A model generated the notes under the pieces. That model searched no databases and was not told the origin of the DNA. It saw only the letters and a program-made list of their open reading frames with translations. Shown here one piece after another: positions 36,306 to 49,015 of a stretch of DNA of 64,000 nt. The position numbers and the translations under genes were made by a program. The stretch is from Chalara sp. BL73 (Eukaryota > Ascomycota > Leotiomycetes > Helotiales): assembly GCA_918026815.1 (NCBI GenBank), contig CAKJVC010000061.1, forward strand, positions 496,001 to 560,000. Reading direction: 5' to 3'. Numbering within the stretch: the stretch's first letter is position 1; every line of letters begins with the position of its first letter.

Positions 36306-37974
36306 CACGAATTGCCACCCTAAAAGGTGCTTTCCCCTCGAATCGCAAATCGAAAATCGCCCAATCCAAACAACCAGAAAAGAGAAAATTAGGAAAAGAA
36401 ACCTACAAGCGTTTCACAACCATTCTATATTTCAACCTGCAAGCAAGCCCCTGGCCGTCGCTTATCAACACGGGAGCTGCCGTTGTTGCGTAAGCCAAAA
36501 TCAAATACTGTGTGATAGCAGCGAAAATAATAAGTACTTTTTCCAGCCTCCGGTTACAGCAAGATAAGCAAAAGCCTGCCCAAATGACTGAATCAGGGAA
36601 GGGAAATGATCATATATCAGGCGTTATGGAAATGGCCTCATAGGGCGGCGAACAGGGGATTCGGGACATGGGTAGTGATGAGAGCGTTATATTCGTTCTG
36701 GTGCATGACTCCGGGATTTGAAAGCTGATGTTCGGGGTTTGAAATTGTAGGGGAAGTGGTTTGTGCCAGGCGCGCATGGAACAGGCGGCTTTGTGAAAGT
36801 TATGGGAAGAATGGTAGTTTGATGACTGTGCTTCTCCCTGACAAATGATGCAATTTTTCAATGGCTTCGGTTCGATCATCGTACTTCAATTCCGTAAACT
36901 AAATCGGCATTCCTGAATGAAATTTAGTCACGTGTTTAAATGACTAAGCGAGAATGAAAAGGGGTGGGAAGAAGTAATATTTGCAAGTGCCAGACGGTAA
37001 TGCTTACAATTGTAAGTCCAGATCTACTGCCTCACAGAGCTATAAGCTGTGTTGCTGTATGGTCTTGTGATGTCCATGGTTCCAGGGTCGGCTCAAGCAT
37101 TGCGTAGAAACCGACGAACAAACGGCAGCCAATCTGGGTATAGCCCTGGCAAATAGTGGATAACGAGGAAATTCATTCAAGGTTAAAAGACAAGGTGGAA
37201 AGAGTTGTCGTGTTATGTGACGTTCTGGGCAGAAGACTGGGCTCTGGTGGTCACTCAGAGGAGGAATGAACCTCTATTTAGTGACAGATGGAAATCAACA
37301 GTTAAGGTGCTATCATTTGGGGCAGTGGACAACTATATGCAGCTTACTTGCAGCTCCATATATCTTCAGATATCGCCTCAAATCCCGTTGTAGTTATGTG
37401 TCCCCACCGAGACGATATCCACTTCGTTCCAAAACTCCAATCACAAATCCCGACCTGGATGGAGTGGCACAGTTAGCACTCTGGGCAGAAGTCTTTCGGA
37501 CACTGTAGGTATCCTGTGCAGATGTTCTGTCTGAAATTAGCACCATTTGATACGGGTTGGGATTATGCATCATCCTCAAATCAAATCCCGGCTTTGTCGT
37601 TGTGTTTAAGGCACAGGTGCAATTGGTAACTCAGCCTCACATGGGATAAGAGATTGGAAGAAGCTATAGAGCACAATAATTGTGCTCTATCTAAAGGCAT
37701 TGGTGCATGAGTTCAATCCAGAGGGTATCATATGCTGTAACGGCTAAAAATATTTCATCCCTGTCCTCAATCACTTTCTTCCCAGAACTACATTTCCCGA
37801 ATCCCTTTTTCTGAGCACCCTATTCTAGCATCATCGAACAATGAGCAGTAACTGTCTAATATTTTCCAAATCTTTCTTTCTCCATGACGTTAGGGTTTCT
37901 CAGAATTCAGAGTGATACTCCATTGAGCACAACATGCTTGCTATCTTGATGCATTATAGCCACTTAGCATCGCT
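36306..37974. other. Intergenic, no gene seen
   Basis: About 1.7 kb. Short ORFs only. A 25-bp near-perfect palindrome lies at 37666-37690. Confidence 0.55.
37666..37690. repeat. 25-bp palindrome with 12-bp arms
   Basis: ATAGAGCACAAT, one central A, then ATTGTGCTCTAT: perfect arms around a single base. It lies about 285 bp beyond the end of the Clr5-TPR gene. Could form a cruciform or be a dimer site. Confidence 0.7.
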
Positions 37975-40519
37975 TCAGTCAGTAACATAAATATCTGAGT
38001 GCTCATTCCTATCTCGTGATTCTATATCCTGGGTAAAGTCCGTAAAAGCGTCATATGCTTCCCACTCTTGTACGTTGCGCGAAGCAAGGTCATTGATGTT
38101 CTGAATCCATTCCTGAACTTCAGCGATGGTTGGGTAATCATCTCCCTTTGATTTTCTAATTAGATCAATCATGTCTTCACAATGCCGCAGTGCGACCCCA
38201 AGCTCTCCTTGCATGATACAACATTCTTGCAAGCTTTTACAATTTTTGATTGTATCAATAAAGGTGGGTCCCCAGTCCTCAAGTCGGATCAGCATCACCT
38301 CCTCTAGCAGCCGGCTAGCTTCTTGGAGCTTGCCGGACCTGGCCAAGGTTGAGGCAAGCTCATCCATGCTCTGAAGGGTGCCAATATGCCGCTCACCAAG
38401 GCGTTTGGATCGCAGTCTTAATGTTTCTTGAAGCATCCTCTCGCTTTCATCTAGCTTGTTGTTCTCTCGAAGAGTAACTCCTAATTCGGTAGCGAAGTTC
38501 AGGGTGGCCGGGTGGTCCCTGCCCAAGAACGCCTTCAGCCGATCTAAAACAGATCGTGCCAGCTGTTCACTTTCATCATATCGGCCAGAGACTCGGAGTG
38601 CCCTTACAAGATCGGCTACGGGTGTTATATTTCTGACGATGTACTTCTCCACGGTGCGATTCTCGCCAGATATTGGCTCAACTCCAGGCTCAGCGTCGCG
38701 GTGCAGTTGAAGACTGACCCGCAATAGATGTTGACTAATTTCCGCTTCTTGTTTCCGTATAACATGATGTTCTTCTTTCGTTGACTCGCGATGAACTAAC
38801 GTGCCGGCCATTCTATCCATAATCTTCAATGTGGCTGGATGCTTTGGTCCTCTTGTAGTCAGACCGATCTGTAATTGTTGCCGCCAGATTTGATCTGCCT
38901 CCGTGTAAAGAGATCGAGCCTCCAAGAAAAATGCCATCAGGTAGAGCGTTTCAAGGACTAATATGGAATCCATTTTAACATTTTGAATGATGATCGGGTG
39001 TATTTGTTGATGGAGGCGTTGAGCTTCGTCAACCTTTCCCGTGTTGAACAACGCTTTCATCAACTGAATAGATGGTGCCAGGACCCTGACAGAATCTGGT
39101 CCCTCCTTCCGACTTCGAGCACTGATAACTTGATTCCACCACTTTGTTGCTACTGGATATTGCCCTAGATCAAAATGTGTACCGGCGAGTCGTTCTTTCA
39201 GATCAACAATCTTGGTGTCATCCTCAGGAAGCATCCTTTCGAGCTTAGCCAATGTGTTACCATAATGGTTTGCTTGTTCTTGCAAGTAATTTATATTGTG
39301 AGTGGCAACTTTAGAATTGACAATATATTGAGGATTGAGTGTGTTCGGCGTTGGAAATGGATAAGGCTCTTCTTGGCTACTTGGAAATGGATATAGTTCA
39401 TTGAAAGGACTTGGATTGGCTTTGGTGCCTCGATTCAAAAGAAAATACGATCCAGCAGAGCTTACTGGTTGGCTTCGGGGATCTTGAGATGTCTGAGAAG
39501 GAGTGCACTTGGCCACTGTCCGGTGAGTTTGCGCATTGTCACTCCAACAATTCTGATCGTGGGTTGGGGAGATACGCCTGAGCTCAGATGCAGAAATGAA
39601 GTTGTCGTCCTTCAATCGCTCTTCTGTTGGAATTGCATCGTACAAAGACATCGGTTCCACATCAGGAGGATAATGGATGGCCAGGGCAGTAAACAGGCGA
39701 CTCAATTTCGGAGAGCCGGTAATATCAACAGAAGACCACGGCCAAGGATCGATGTCTGACTGTTCATGCAGGATTGCAGATGTTGTAATTTCATCATTTA
39801 CGACAACAGGTTCTGAAAAGTCCAAGATAACTGAAGAAGCGGCACTCAGAGTATTGGCAGATCTGAATTTGCCGTTCACGTCCAGAGCTGACTGCTCGTA
39901 TTTACGAACTAAGGTCTGTCAGTACACTGTCCCCCAGGCCTAATGAACCCAAGCTTGCACTTACCAAGTTCAATATCTGGTTCAGCCTTAACCGTAGCAG
40001 CCATTGCATCTCGAGCAGCCTCCTTCTTCCACCTTGTCAACTTAGCGCGGCTCACTTTCCTGCCGTCAATTTCTATGTTCTGATTGTGCGCGAGGACTGA
40101 ACCAAGACGGTGTAAAACTGCTGCCCTTTCCCCTTGCGACGCGTTCTTCTTTATTCCCCATTCCGCCAGCCTCTTCGTGAATTGACGCTTTCTATATGGT
40201 GTTATCAGATGTACAAAAAGACACTGGGTACAGGCAATAATGCGCACGTTGGTACAAAGTTATGTGATTCTCTCAGTATCTCGGTGATAGCTCTGAATGT
40301 CTTATTTTCATCAATGTACAAACGCTGTATGAGCGGCCGAAGATCTTCCCAGTGATCTTTTGATAGTATCTGCCGTGGTATCGGTGCAGATTGATCCACA
40401 GGCGTTGCAGAACGGGGCGGCTCCGGCTTTTGTCTGGGGAGCGCTTGTCCATAGGGTGGATAAAATGGTATTGTTGAGGTACTTGGAGGCGCAACATGCT
40501 GGTATTTGCGATTATCCAT
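37975..40519 (-). CDS. Clr5-domain protein with tetratricopeptide repeats
   Basis: Fungal-only architecture, role mostly unknown. Exons 40248-40519, 39965-40191 and 37975-39908 give 810 residues from Met at 40519. The N-terminal Clr5 domain reads HWEDLRPLIQRLY, then ENKTFRAITEIL and, across the first intron, VPTKRQFTKRLAEWGIKKN. The intron must use the GTGCGC donor at 40247 to make this block; the second ends at 39909 to give ELVRKYEQS. The C-terminal half has TPR units of the kinesin-light-chain type, such as YDESEQLARSVL with HPATLNFATELG and LDESERMLQETL, about 40 residues apart. Clr5 was named after a fission yeast silencing factor; TPR arrays bind other proteins. No effector domain was seen. 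A Met at 40663 is an alternative start. Confidence 0.8.
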
Positions 40520-42364
40520 TAGAATACCATAGAGTAGGACCACGAGTGGCTCCCTGATCAGGTTGAAAGTGCTTGATAGGAAGCGTTGCCATTCAATAAA
40601 CCGTGCTGAGGTGATGAGGCAGGGCTGACCGTCGTTGGTGAAATGGATGATAAAGACAGCCAAGGATTAAGTTGTGGCATCCCTGCGCAATCCCTGAAAA
40701 GGTGAGCCTCAAATAGCCCCACGGCCAATAAATTTGGTAATTCTGGAATCGCCTTCGGAGATATCCCCGAGCAATGAAAGTATTGATAAATCAGGGAATT
40801 CAAAATGATCACTTTTCTTGAGTTAGTAGACAGTCGCATGGCCGACTAAAACGGATTATACTCCTTAACCCGTTGACCGTAATCGTTTACTTAGGAAGTT
40901 GTGAAAACCACGGCCGTTCTGCATGGAATATCCCCGACGTCAAAGCATACAAACTTGAACAGAAAAAGAAAAGAAAAGAAAAGAGTTCCCATACTTGAGA
41001 TTCAAGTCGATAACATTCAACAAAGTCTCTTTGGTCTAGAAACAGGATGCATCGATTTGCAAATGAACGCTATACTTCGAAGGAAAAGAAACCGTAGAAT
41101 ACATAAGGAAGAAAATTAGAAATTTACTTCGCATAGTAACTGAGTGAAGCCGAATCAGGTATTGAGCGCTACTATGCAATCTCGATCCGACTGGATCGAG
41201 ATAAAAAAGAGATAGTATAAACTGGAAGATCGATTGCAATAGAAACTTGTCTATGTGCAAGGGAAAATCTCTATTTATACTCCAAAAATCTATCACCGTA
41301 AACTGGCTGGGCAATTGTAGAGTAGAAAAGGGTTTTCTGGTGATATCAGGATATTGTCTCTTTAAAGTACCAGCCGGTGCCGAGCCAAGGTGGCAGCAAA
41401 AGTCCCTTGCGTCTTATTGCCATCGCCCTGCAGCATGAGCAGCATCAGCCGGTGTCAATATTAGGCGTTTACCAGAAGCATCATTTCCTTGTATCTCATG
41501 AATGGAGAGTTGTAAGAGGTTGGGAATTCCTAATACCTGGAAGGTCGGAGTAGTTGATCGCGCTTGCATGATATTACTGACAGCAGAACATGCACCGAGA
41601 GTATAAGCATCACTTTCAGTAAGGCCAGTCCTTATTGTAAAAAACCCCAACTTCTATTCATGGGAATATTGTCCTTGATAATGCAATTTTTGTCCGCGCC
41701 GCAGGCTAGTCCAAAATTAAAACAGCTATTACGCAGTGACCACTTTCATGCGCCGGAAGAAGTCGACACACTACAAATAGACAGATAAGAAATACTCCTC
41801 CCCTCCGTGATAGCCTTTTTTTGGGCTTACACAAACCTTCAAGTGAGCATTCCGATTAAGGTCGACGGTCGCCTTGCTCCATAGAAGGCTCGGCACATAC
41901 AGATAGGAGCAAGGAGCAAAATGAAGCATACGAGAATTATCATCGCTTGACCCAAGCAAAGCTTAGTCATATTACTGAGAAGCGAACTAGGATGCGGTTA
42001 AGGTACTATTCTACCCAACGCAACCATGAAATCGTTCTTTCATTTCAATCTGCTTTGAATTGGGCATAAGATGTACACAAAAGAGTTGAATAGACCTTGA
42101 GATACCTCAGGTCCTGAGTCATGGCTATAATCTCAAATAGTAGAATATTGTGTGAGTACTGCTACGAGGTCAAGTTTCCCTAGATAATGCTTGTTGTGAA
42201 GTAACTGCCAAGTGTAGTCACGTGTAGCCCCATATTTATAGCAACCCGCAACTTGGATTTGGATTTGACAGCTGCAACAACGTCAAAAGGGAGAACATCA
42301 CTAACGTAAGAGAGCTCTGGGTTCGAGGATGTATACTTGAGGCTGCGGTATCGTAGCACTTATC
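40520..42364. other. Intergenic, simple repeats and a hairpin
   Basis: About 1.8 kb. Holds an AAAAG short tandem run near 40962-40984 and a hairpin at 41180-41201. No gene recognised; a 78-codon minus ORF at 41414-41650 has no family I know. Confidence 0.5.
41180..41201. repeat. Inverted repeat, 9-bp arms
   Basis: TCTCGATCC, spacer GACT, then GGATCGAGA, followed by an A-rich run. Perfect arms. It does not have tRNA features. Confidence 0.6.
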
Positions 42365-43906
42365 ATGATGAGTAGCTGGCTCTCCCAAATCAACGGAAAT
42401 GATGACGATCCACACTACTATGCTAGCGATCCTGAAGCCTCACTCATAACAACTGCACGGCTAACGAAATTCATGCTGGGGACGGGAGCTCGAGTTTTGT
42501 CTTCGATATTATCATCATGTCTCGAAACGAACGAAGAACTCATTCTTGTCACCTGTTTCTGGGCCAAGTCCAAATCTCAGCAAGACGTTGCTACCCTCCT
42601 CCGCAAGCTGTCTGAGAAAGCTGTGTCCAGAAGGGATGGCTCGAAAATACGCGTGAGGCTGTGTTTTTCTTCGATTTCTATCACTCAGAAGCTGTTTCAG
42701 ACTTCGTCGCTGGTTGGCAAGATCTATCCTGCCTCAACATGGGTCAAGATGGGCTTGCCTAGTCTAGAAGAAATAGTAGGCCTTGATCTGATTGTCAAGA
42801 GCGTCTTCGTGAGGCCATTCAGCGTCATGCATCCAAAATTCATGATAGTTGACCGCAAAAGAGCGTTCTTGCCGAGCTGCAATGTTTCGTGGGAAGATTG
42901 GTTTGAAGGCTGTATCGACATGAAAGGAGACATCGTCAAAAAGTAACCACACTGGCTATCCAATATGGCATGCTCTGTAGCTAACGGTCCCAAGGCTACT
43001 CGGATTTTGGATTGCATTCTGGGCAAGGGGCTTGCCAGCTCTTCCAGAGCTATCTCGGAGCTTGATTTCTTCCAAGCCTCTCCTAGCTGGGCAATCAGAA
43101 CATATGGCAATAAACACCATACCATTTTCACCAGAGATTGGAACAATCAGTGCTTTTCTTCTCCCATCACCACATCACCAAAATCCCAAGTTCCAGCCAT
43201 TTGGATCCGCAGCGCCTCCTGCCACACCACTGAATACCTTCCTGCTTCACGCTTTAGATACCGCGAAAGGTATGATTGGCTCATTCCATGCGCCGAATAT
43301 CCTATGGAATATATTCTTCTCAGAACAAGTGTAAGTACTAACTGAAATAGCTGGTTCCTCTATATATATCCAGACCCCCAACCTTACATCAAGGCCATTC
43401 ATAAGCGGCATTTTCCATGCCCTCCGGCGAGGCACTAACATCCATATCGTAACCTCCAGACGCCTCATGATTCTTGAACAGCTCGTGACTGCTGGTACCA
43501 TCACTGAATTTGAGATTTGGAAACTCCGCCGTCGTTATGCAAAATATGTGCTCAGACCTGACAATCTCGAACTGGGAACTCCGCATCCTGGCACATTGAA
43601 GATTGGCTATTTTAAGCCAAAAAATAGCAATCCAGGAGAACCAGTGAAGAGTCATTTCAAATGCGTGATTGTTGATGACGAAACTACGGTTTTAGGTAGT
43701 GGGAACCAGGATCGAGCGAGTTGGTATACAAGCCAGGAGTTGGGGATTGCTTTTGTGTCAAAGGAAGCCACTATATGTGAGTCGTCCTCACAATATATTT
43801 CTCATGGAGGAAGTGAGTGTGCATGTGGATTCGTTCTAATCATATTACAGCTATTCGGGAATGTCTCACTGAAGCACTAGATGGCAGGGTAGAGTATATA
43901 TGTTAA
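42365..43906 (+). CDS. Phospholipase D-superfamily protein with two HKD motifs
   Basis: Predicted phosphodiesterase or phosphatidyl-transfer enzyme. Exons 42365-42942, 42995-43328, 43374-43776 and 43851-43906 give 456 residues. Both catalytic motifs are intact: HPKFMIVD near residue 156 followed by SCNVSWEDWFEG, and HFKCVIVD near 398 followed by GSGNQDRASW. The block IVTSRRLMILEQLVTAG is typical of the fungal branch. Intron 2 is only 45 nt with a TACTAAC branch site and GTGTAA donor. No signal peptide or membrane anchor is obvious. Related families include cardiolipin synthase-type and Tdp-like enzymes; exact substrate cannot be fixed. Confidence 0.82.
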
Positions 43907-44908
43907 AATGCCAGCAGGCATTTGATGAACCTCTGGTGCTAGTTAAATTTTGTTGTAGATCCTGTCTCCAGCAATTTTGTCTTTGTGCGACCCTTGGTGA
44001 CAATGAAGGCAGGTACACCATAGAATATGTAATTATGATTCACTAATTTAATATCGTATTGGAGAAGACTTTGGGTTACCTGTCAGAGACTTCTCGGATT
44101 TTTGGCTTATGTTCCGGAATATAAAGTAGGCGTTCGTGGGACATTCTTGCTGCTTACGGTTGCCGGGTTTCACAGTATTGAAGCACCTGCGAAATACCAG
44201 ACACGCCTTGATGGCAGGTGAACTGATGCATCTTTGCTTTTATTGAAGCACAAAGAACGCCCGATACCCCATTTCTTCTTCATCTAGTTTCATAACGCGC
44301 CAATCAGAATAGCGTTAGCAAGGCGCTCAGCCGCAACCGCCTATTCAGCTGCCACAAATTATGGTATGGCTTTAGCCCTTTTCGTTCTAGAATCTAGGCA
44401 GATTGAAGGAGGAACTTCTGGCAGTTTTACCGTTCGATGTCACCGCTGTTATAAGCTACAGCAACTTATGTTCTAGTTTGGTAATATCAAGTTTATTCCG
44501 GTGCTGGGAGCGGGAGAGCAAACTTTGCATGAGGCTAATATTGTGTGGGAAAAACTCGGTGCTTATCCTCGCCATAGCTAATGCTTGAGGTGGTGGGACA
44601 ACTTTCGCAAAGACGAAGAGATCATTAGTGCGTGTAAGCGCCATACTGACTATCGGTATAAGCTAACTTACCCATATAAGTCCTCAGCCTCGCAGGAATC
44701 GCAGTCATTCCAAGGCGGGTATGTTGTAAGTGGCACAGAGGCTAATCAAGATGGCGAAAACGATAATTGTCTCGGGTCTAATACACACGACTCATACGCT
44801 TCACATCAATCCCAGGATCATTCGGTGGCAGAAGAAGCAAGGTCATCCAATATCCTTGGGTAGGCTACCAGCCACAGCTATACAGACACCACACTTACTA
44901 AAGCGACC
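43907..44908. other. Intergenic or lost 5' end of DUF6590 gene
   Basis: About 1 kb. An ORF at 44585-44863 opens with a Trp/Tyr-rich stretch that could be a first exon of the following gene, as some DUF6590 proteins have such N-termini, but no clean splice join was found. Confidence 0.45.
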
Positions 44909-46370
44909 ATGAATTTTACAGCTCCGAAAGAGGATAATGGTTTCACGGCCATAGACTATGCAATAGGGTGCTCCACAGACCACCAGGAGCCAACAGCTGA
45001 GAGGTACTCAGATCCCACCTCTATTGCTACTATTCCAGTAATACGTCGAACTCCCTGGGACGCAAAGTTCCCGGACCTGAGATATATTGTTAGAAAGTAT
45101 GATTGGAAGAAGTTCTTCCTCATAGGCCGAGTTTTTGAGGTATTATGGAATGAATCATCAACTTCTTCGGATGATGGTGGATCAAAGGATAATTACCACG
45201 AGTCATCTATTAACACGGGTGGAGAACATGTATACTTCCATACGTGACGCTTCATCGTGGCCCCAAGGAATGACAAGTATTGCATCTGCCTCCCAGTCAG
45301 TTCCTATTATGGACATCTACGAGGAGGTGTACATCTTGAGAGTCACGGCTTCTTATCCAATAACACTCTCCGAGGTGAACAGAATGGTCTGGCATTGAAG
45401 GCCGTTGAATTCCAGATCTGCAAGCCTTGTAAATCTTTTTCAAACCGTTCATTAATCAATTACGCTAAAAAGTATCATGTGGAGATGAATATCAAGGTCA
45501 TAAATCTGGGTATATTAAAGCAGTCAGGTCCTATCATACGCACATTTGGGGAGAATTGTCTGAGGATCCATCCAGAAGAAAAATTATCTAGCTGGAGAGA
45601 TTACTTGAAACCAGTCGGAGTCTTGCTACTTGCAGGTGCGGCTGCTAGTCTATCGAATGCTGTCCTCTCGGACTCGCGATCGCCTCCTTCTGAAAGTGCT
45701 CAACCTAATCGACCTTCCTATCAACCTGAAAACAATGACTATAATCAACATGAAAATAATTCCTCAAGGTCTAGAAGATTCAGAAAGAATATCTCGTAGC
45801 TACCAGCAACCTTCCTACCAATCTGATCGTTCCATCCAGTATCTAGACAATTCTTCCTATCATCGCCATATTGATATCGAGACTATCAATTATGACATAG
45901 GCGGATATTCACGAGCAGAGAGTTACAAACTACCCACTCTAGGCCCTGTTCAATACAACAATGCTGAGGCATATGCTACTGGGGAAGTGATTCTTGAGAA
46001 ACCACAATTCGACAGCGACACTACCCATATTGGTCTTGGCCATTATGTTCTGAAGCAAACCCCGAAAAGCACGGTAGCTAATCCAAGGTCGATGCATGCG
46101 AGCAATGGATCGTGGAAAGAGGGGATCCTCATCTACAAACAAACAGATGATAGGCAGTACCAACTTGCCAACTTACTTCTAGATACTAGAAATCGAGGAG
46201 AGAATCTCATCACACAGAGTCAAGTAGATTATGTGGGTGCTATTCCAATAGAGGACTCAATAACTCTCGTTGGTTTTGATGGTACAGAATCAGAGGTAGG
46301 AGGAACGGTTCAGATTAAATTTCTGGAACACTTGATCGGAAGGAAGCAGCGGAGAATCGCTATTATGTAG
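44909..46370 (+). pseudogene. DUF6590-domain gene with premature stop
   Basis: The family block KKFFLIGRVFEVLWNE is clear and is followed in the same frame by RFIVAPRNDKYCICLPV, the next DUF6590 strand, but a TGA at 45245-45247 stands just before it where relatives have Arg (RRF). CGA to TGA is the likely change. No intron removes it without also losing the conserved strand. Further on, the frame changes near 45700-45780; a 73-nt intron (GTGCTC donor) could restore it. The long C-terminal part is open to 46370 with blocks such as GEVILEKPQFDSDT and GLGHYVLKQTPKS. Function of the family is unknown. Stop-codon readthrough or a sequence error are alternatives. Confidence 0.6.
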
Positions 46371-47114
46371 AAAATTTTCGGGGTATAGAGGAAGTGATCT
46401 ATTAATATCTTTTCATTGACTATCAACTTCTCTCATTTTACACATATGATGGAAGTTAGATAAAGCTGCTTCCTACGAAAACGACCTGCACACTCGCGAA
46501 CCTGTCAAAGCACCACAAGTCAGCGATCAATTAATAAAACTTGAATTCAGGCTTAAGCATACGTACGCAGCAGTAGCAGCAAATACTTCTATTCCTTTTC
46601 GTTTGTAATAATCAACAATGCCAACGACAATAGCACCGTAAATACAGCTACCATCCCGAGCCTGATACACATATTATAGATAGAATACGGTACAATAATA
46701 GCCGTAACGGGCATCAACGAAGCTATGATCGTTTCGATAATACCTGCAACTCGCAAGATAGTTTTGTCTTTTTATTGGCAAACTTTCCCTTGTCAAAGAA
46801 TGAAGGCGGTTGGACGGCATTTCCCTACCTCCAGGCCAAGAACTGGTGCTACATATGTTTTAAGATCTTGATTTCGTCTTACCTCAAAACAGTTTTCGGC
46901 ATCATGAAATTTGAAGGCGTGACTTTTGGGCGGAACTTTCCTACCCTTTATTGCTATGGAAATTGGATGATATCGACTTAAGCTAGATTGACTCTCAAAT
47001 TGATCACGTGAATGGTATAAATGTCAATTCGACTGGATGAGAAATACAAGTTTTCATACGCACTAGCATATTCTTTCTGATAGAATACTGGAAAACCTAT
47101 ATCGGGTTGTTGAT
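46371..47114. other. Intergenic
   Basis: Convergent region, no gene seen in about 740 bp. Confidence 0.6.
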
Positions 47115-48164
47115 CTAGATTGTTTTAGGCGTAAGCTTCCTGTGGAGATACAAAAAGATATCACAAATCATGTCTTCTGAAAACCAGTGGCCTAATCCTG
47201 CGTATGTCGCCATCTGGACATTGGCGCCGACAAATTCTAGACACTTGTTGGCTTGCAGCCCAAGGTCTAACGAGACCTTCTCATCCATGTCTCCATGGCC
47301 CAAGAATATTGGGATCTTTTGGAAAGACATTGCTAAATGTTGCTCCATGTCGAGCCCTTCCCTGAACCGTATAATCGCTTCGGTCGGGAGGTCAACCTCA
47401 GCTCTGTCACAAGAAGATTGAAGGCCAGTCGTAGAGTTGATATCACCGTCGAATGGCGAGAAAGGATCACCGCTAGTATCTTCACCTGCAGGGTAAAATA
47501 GATCCTCATCCTGATCCTCACCAATTCTTTTCATACCTTCCTCTACTCCGTCATCATCTCCCTCACTCTCCGCACTCGAGGGCACCGTTGCAGACGATCC
47601 AAAACTTCTGCTTTCAGAAACTTCCTCAATCAAATTTGCCAACGGTAAATATCCACACATCCCAATTACAGCTCCAAACGGCTCACTATCCCAAGTGAGT
47701 AGTGTGGCCAGGGATGTCGCACATCCCTGGCTCAATCCCCAAAGCACAACGTTCTCTCTTCCAATGATCGCAATCTCCTTCCGCAAGACATCGGCCACAT
47801 ATGGGATACTCTTCTTCAAGCCCTCGACTGGCAGATCCCAATGAGTAACTCGATCTTCCATATGCCACTCATCAAACCATTGGTGCGTATACGCGCGCTT
47901 GTATATCTTAGCGCGAATTTTAGAGGCTGTGAGGAAGACGAGTTTGGCGTGAGGAAAGGCTTGTTGGATAGTCTGGTTGGTGGAGGATGCGATGGTAGCT
48001 AGAAGTGGAGGACCAAATTTTGCTGCGGTCGATCCGCGTCCATGTAGAATGATGAAAGTCTGTTGGTGACCTAGAGGAGGAGATGCAATGACAGGCTCGG
48101 GGAAAACACCTGGTATGTCCTTGAGGTAGACCTTAGGGTCTGGGAAAACAGCATGAGACGCCAT
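47115..48164 (-). CDS. Acyl-protein thioesterase/carboxylesterase-like hydrolase
   Basis: Alpha/beta hydrolase of the phospholipase/carboxylesterase group that in other fungi removes palmitate from proteins or cleaves esters. Single exon, 349 residues. Oxyanion strand FIILHGRGS near 37-45, nucleophile Ser145 in LWGLSQGCA, Asp294 in HGDMDEKVS and His326 in YAGLGHWF complete the triad. It is longer than the usual 230 residues because of an acidic, Ser-rich insert (about residues 190-245) before the Asp. No signal peptide. The start at 48164 has no competing upstream Met in frame that improves the fit. Confidence 0.88.
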   Translation of the reverse strand: MASHAVFPDPKVYLKDIPGVFPEPVIASPPLGHQQTFIILHGRGSTAAKFGPPLLATIASSTNQTIQQAFPHAKLVFLTASKIRAKIYKRAYTHQWFDEWHMEDRVTHWDLPVEGLKKSIPYVADVLRKEIAIIGRENVVLWGLSQGCATSLATLLTWDSEPFGAVIGMCGYLPLANLIEEVSESRSFGSSATVPSSAESEGDDDGVEEGMKRIGEDQDEDLFYPAGEDTSGDPFSPFDGDINSTTGLQSSCDRAEVDLPTEAIIRFREGLDMEQHLAMSFQKIPIFLGHGDMDEKVSLDLGLQANKCLEFVGANVQMATYAGLGHWFSEDMICDIFLYLHRKLTPKTI

Positions 48165-49015
48165 CGTGCCGGTATTGATTGCTTTCTCTAAGTGATATGA
48201 ATGTGTGGAAGGTGTAGCCAGTATATCGCATTTTGACCTGATTCATATGTGTGAATGTCGTCTTGTGGCTCTTAGCCGTGATATATCTATGTAGCTACGA
48301 CTATCTGGCTCCCTTCTTGCTGATAGTCGCTGGTGCACAGCTAGAGAAGCCAACAGTTTCAGCCCAAAAGTTTCCGCTCATTACAGTTTCCCTACTATTT
48401 TGGCCCCTAGAACTTCTTCAGAGGTTTCTCGAAGCTCAATCATGGTTAGCACAGTCCTTTCAAAGGCTCACAAATGTTTCATACTTTAAAGCGGTGTCAT
48501 GTGGAATGGTGCAACTCAGAAATCCGCTTGCCAGATATCACCCAATTCAGCTTTCGAACTCTTACAAAGTGAACAAAATCGAGAATATTTACCTGCATAG
48601 GTGCATAAGTGGTTTCGGATTTGCCGCCAACCTTATGAATGTATGAACTTTTTAAAATCACGGTTGACCCTCGCCGAAGGCCAACCATTTGCCAAGGCCG
48701 TCGCACAATGCTGTCAATGGCTGCTTTTCAGGGGAGCGGGGCCCTAAGCCAGTAGCTAAGCGCCAATTCAGGAGCTAGCGCCAGCTATGCTCTAAATAGC
48801 TTCTGTTGGAAATGTGATGCTTCGTTGAGATCTGACATGCAGTACTTTACTAAATGTTGGAAATGCAGGAATGATACGATGCTCTCCTTTTCCTTTTGAA
48901 TGTCGCATTAAGTCCCCCTTCTTAATTATTGTACTCTCTCCTTTTTTTCTTTAGCAGTTTGTTGCCGCAGTATATAGACGTTCCTTAGAGATTCTTTGGC
49001 AATTTCGAAATCATT
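48165..49015. other. Intergenic, two promoters
   Basis: Divergent upstream region of the hydrolase and the TPR-CHAT gene, about 850 bp. A hydrophobic ORF at 48251-48646 looks like chance. A T-rich run near 48930-48950 precedes the next gene. Confidence 0.55.

Noticed and set aside
41180..41201. Hairpin considered as a tRNA arm
   Set aside because: No B box, no acceptor stem and no anticodon arm around it.
48251..48646. Hydrophobic 131-codon ORF
   Set aside because: Lies in a promoter region and has no family signature; AT-rich DNA often gives hydrophobic ORFs.
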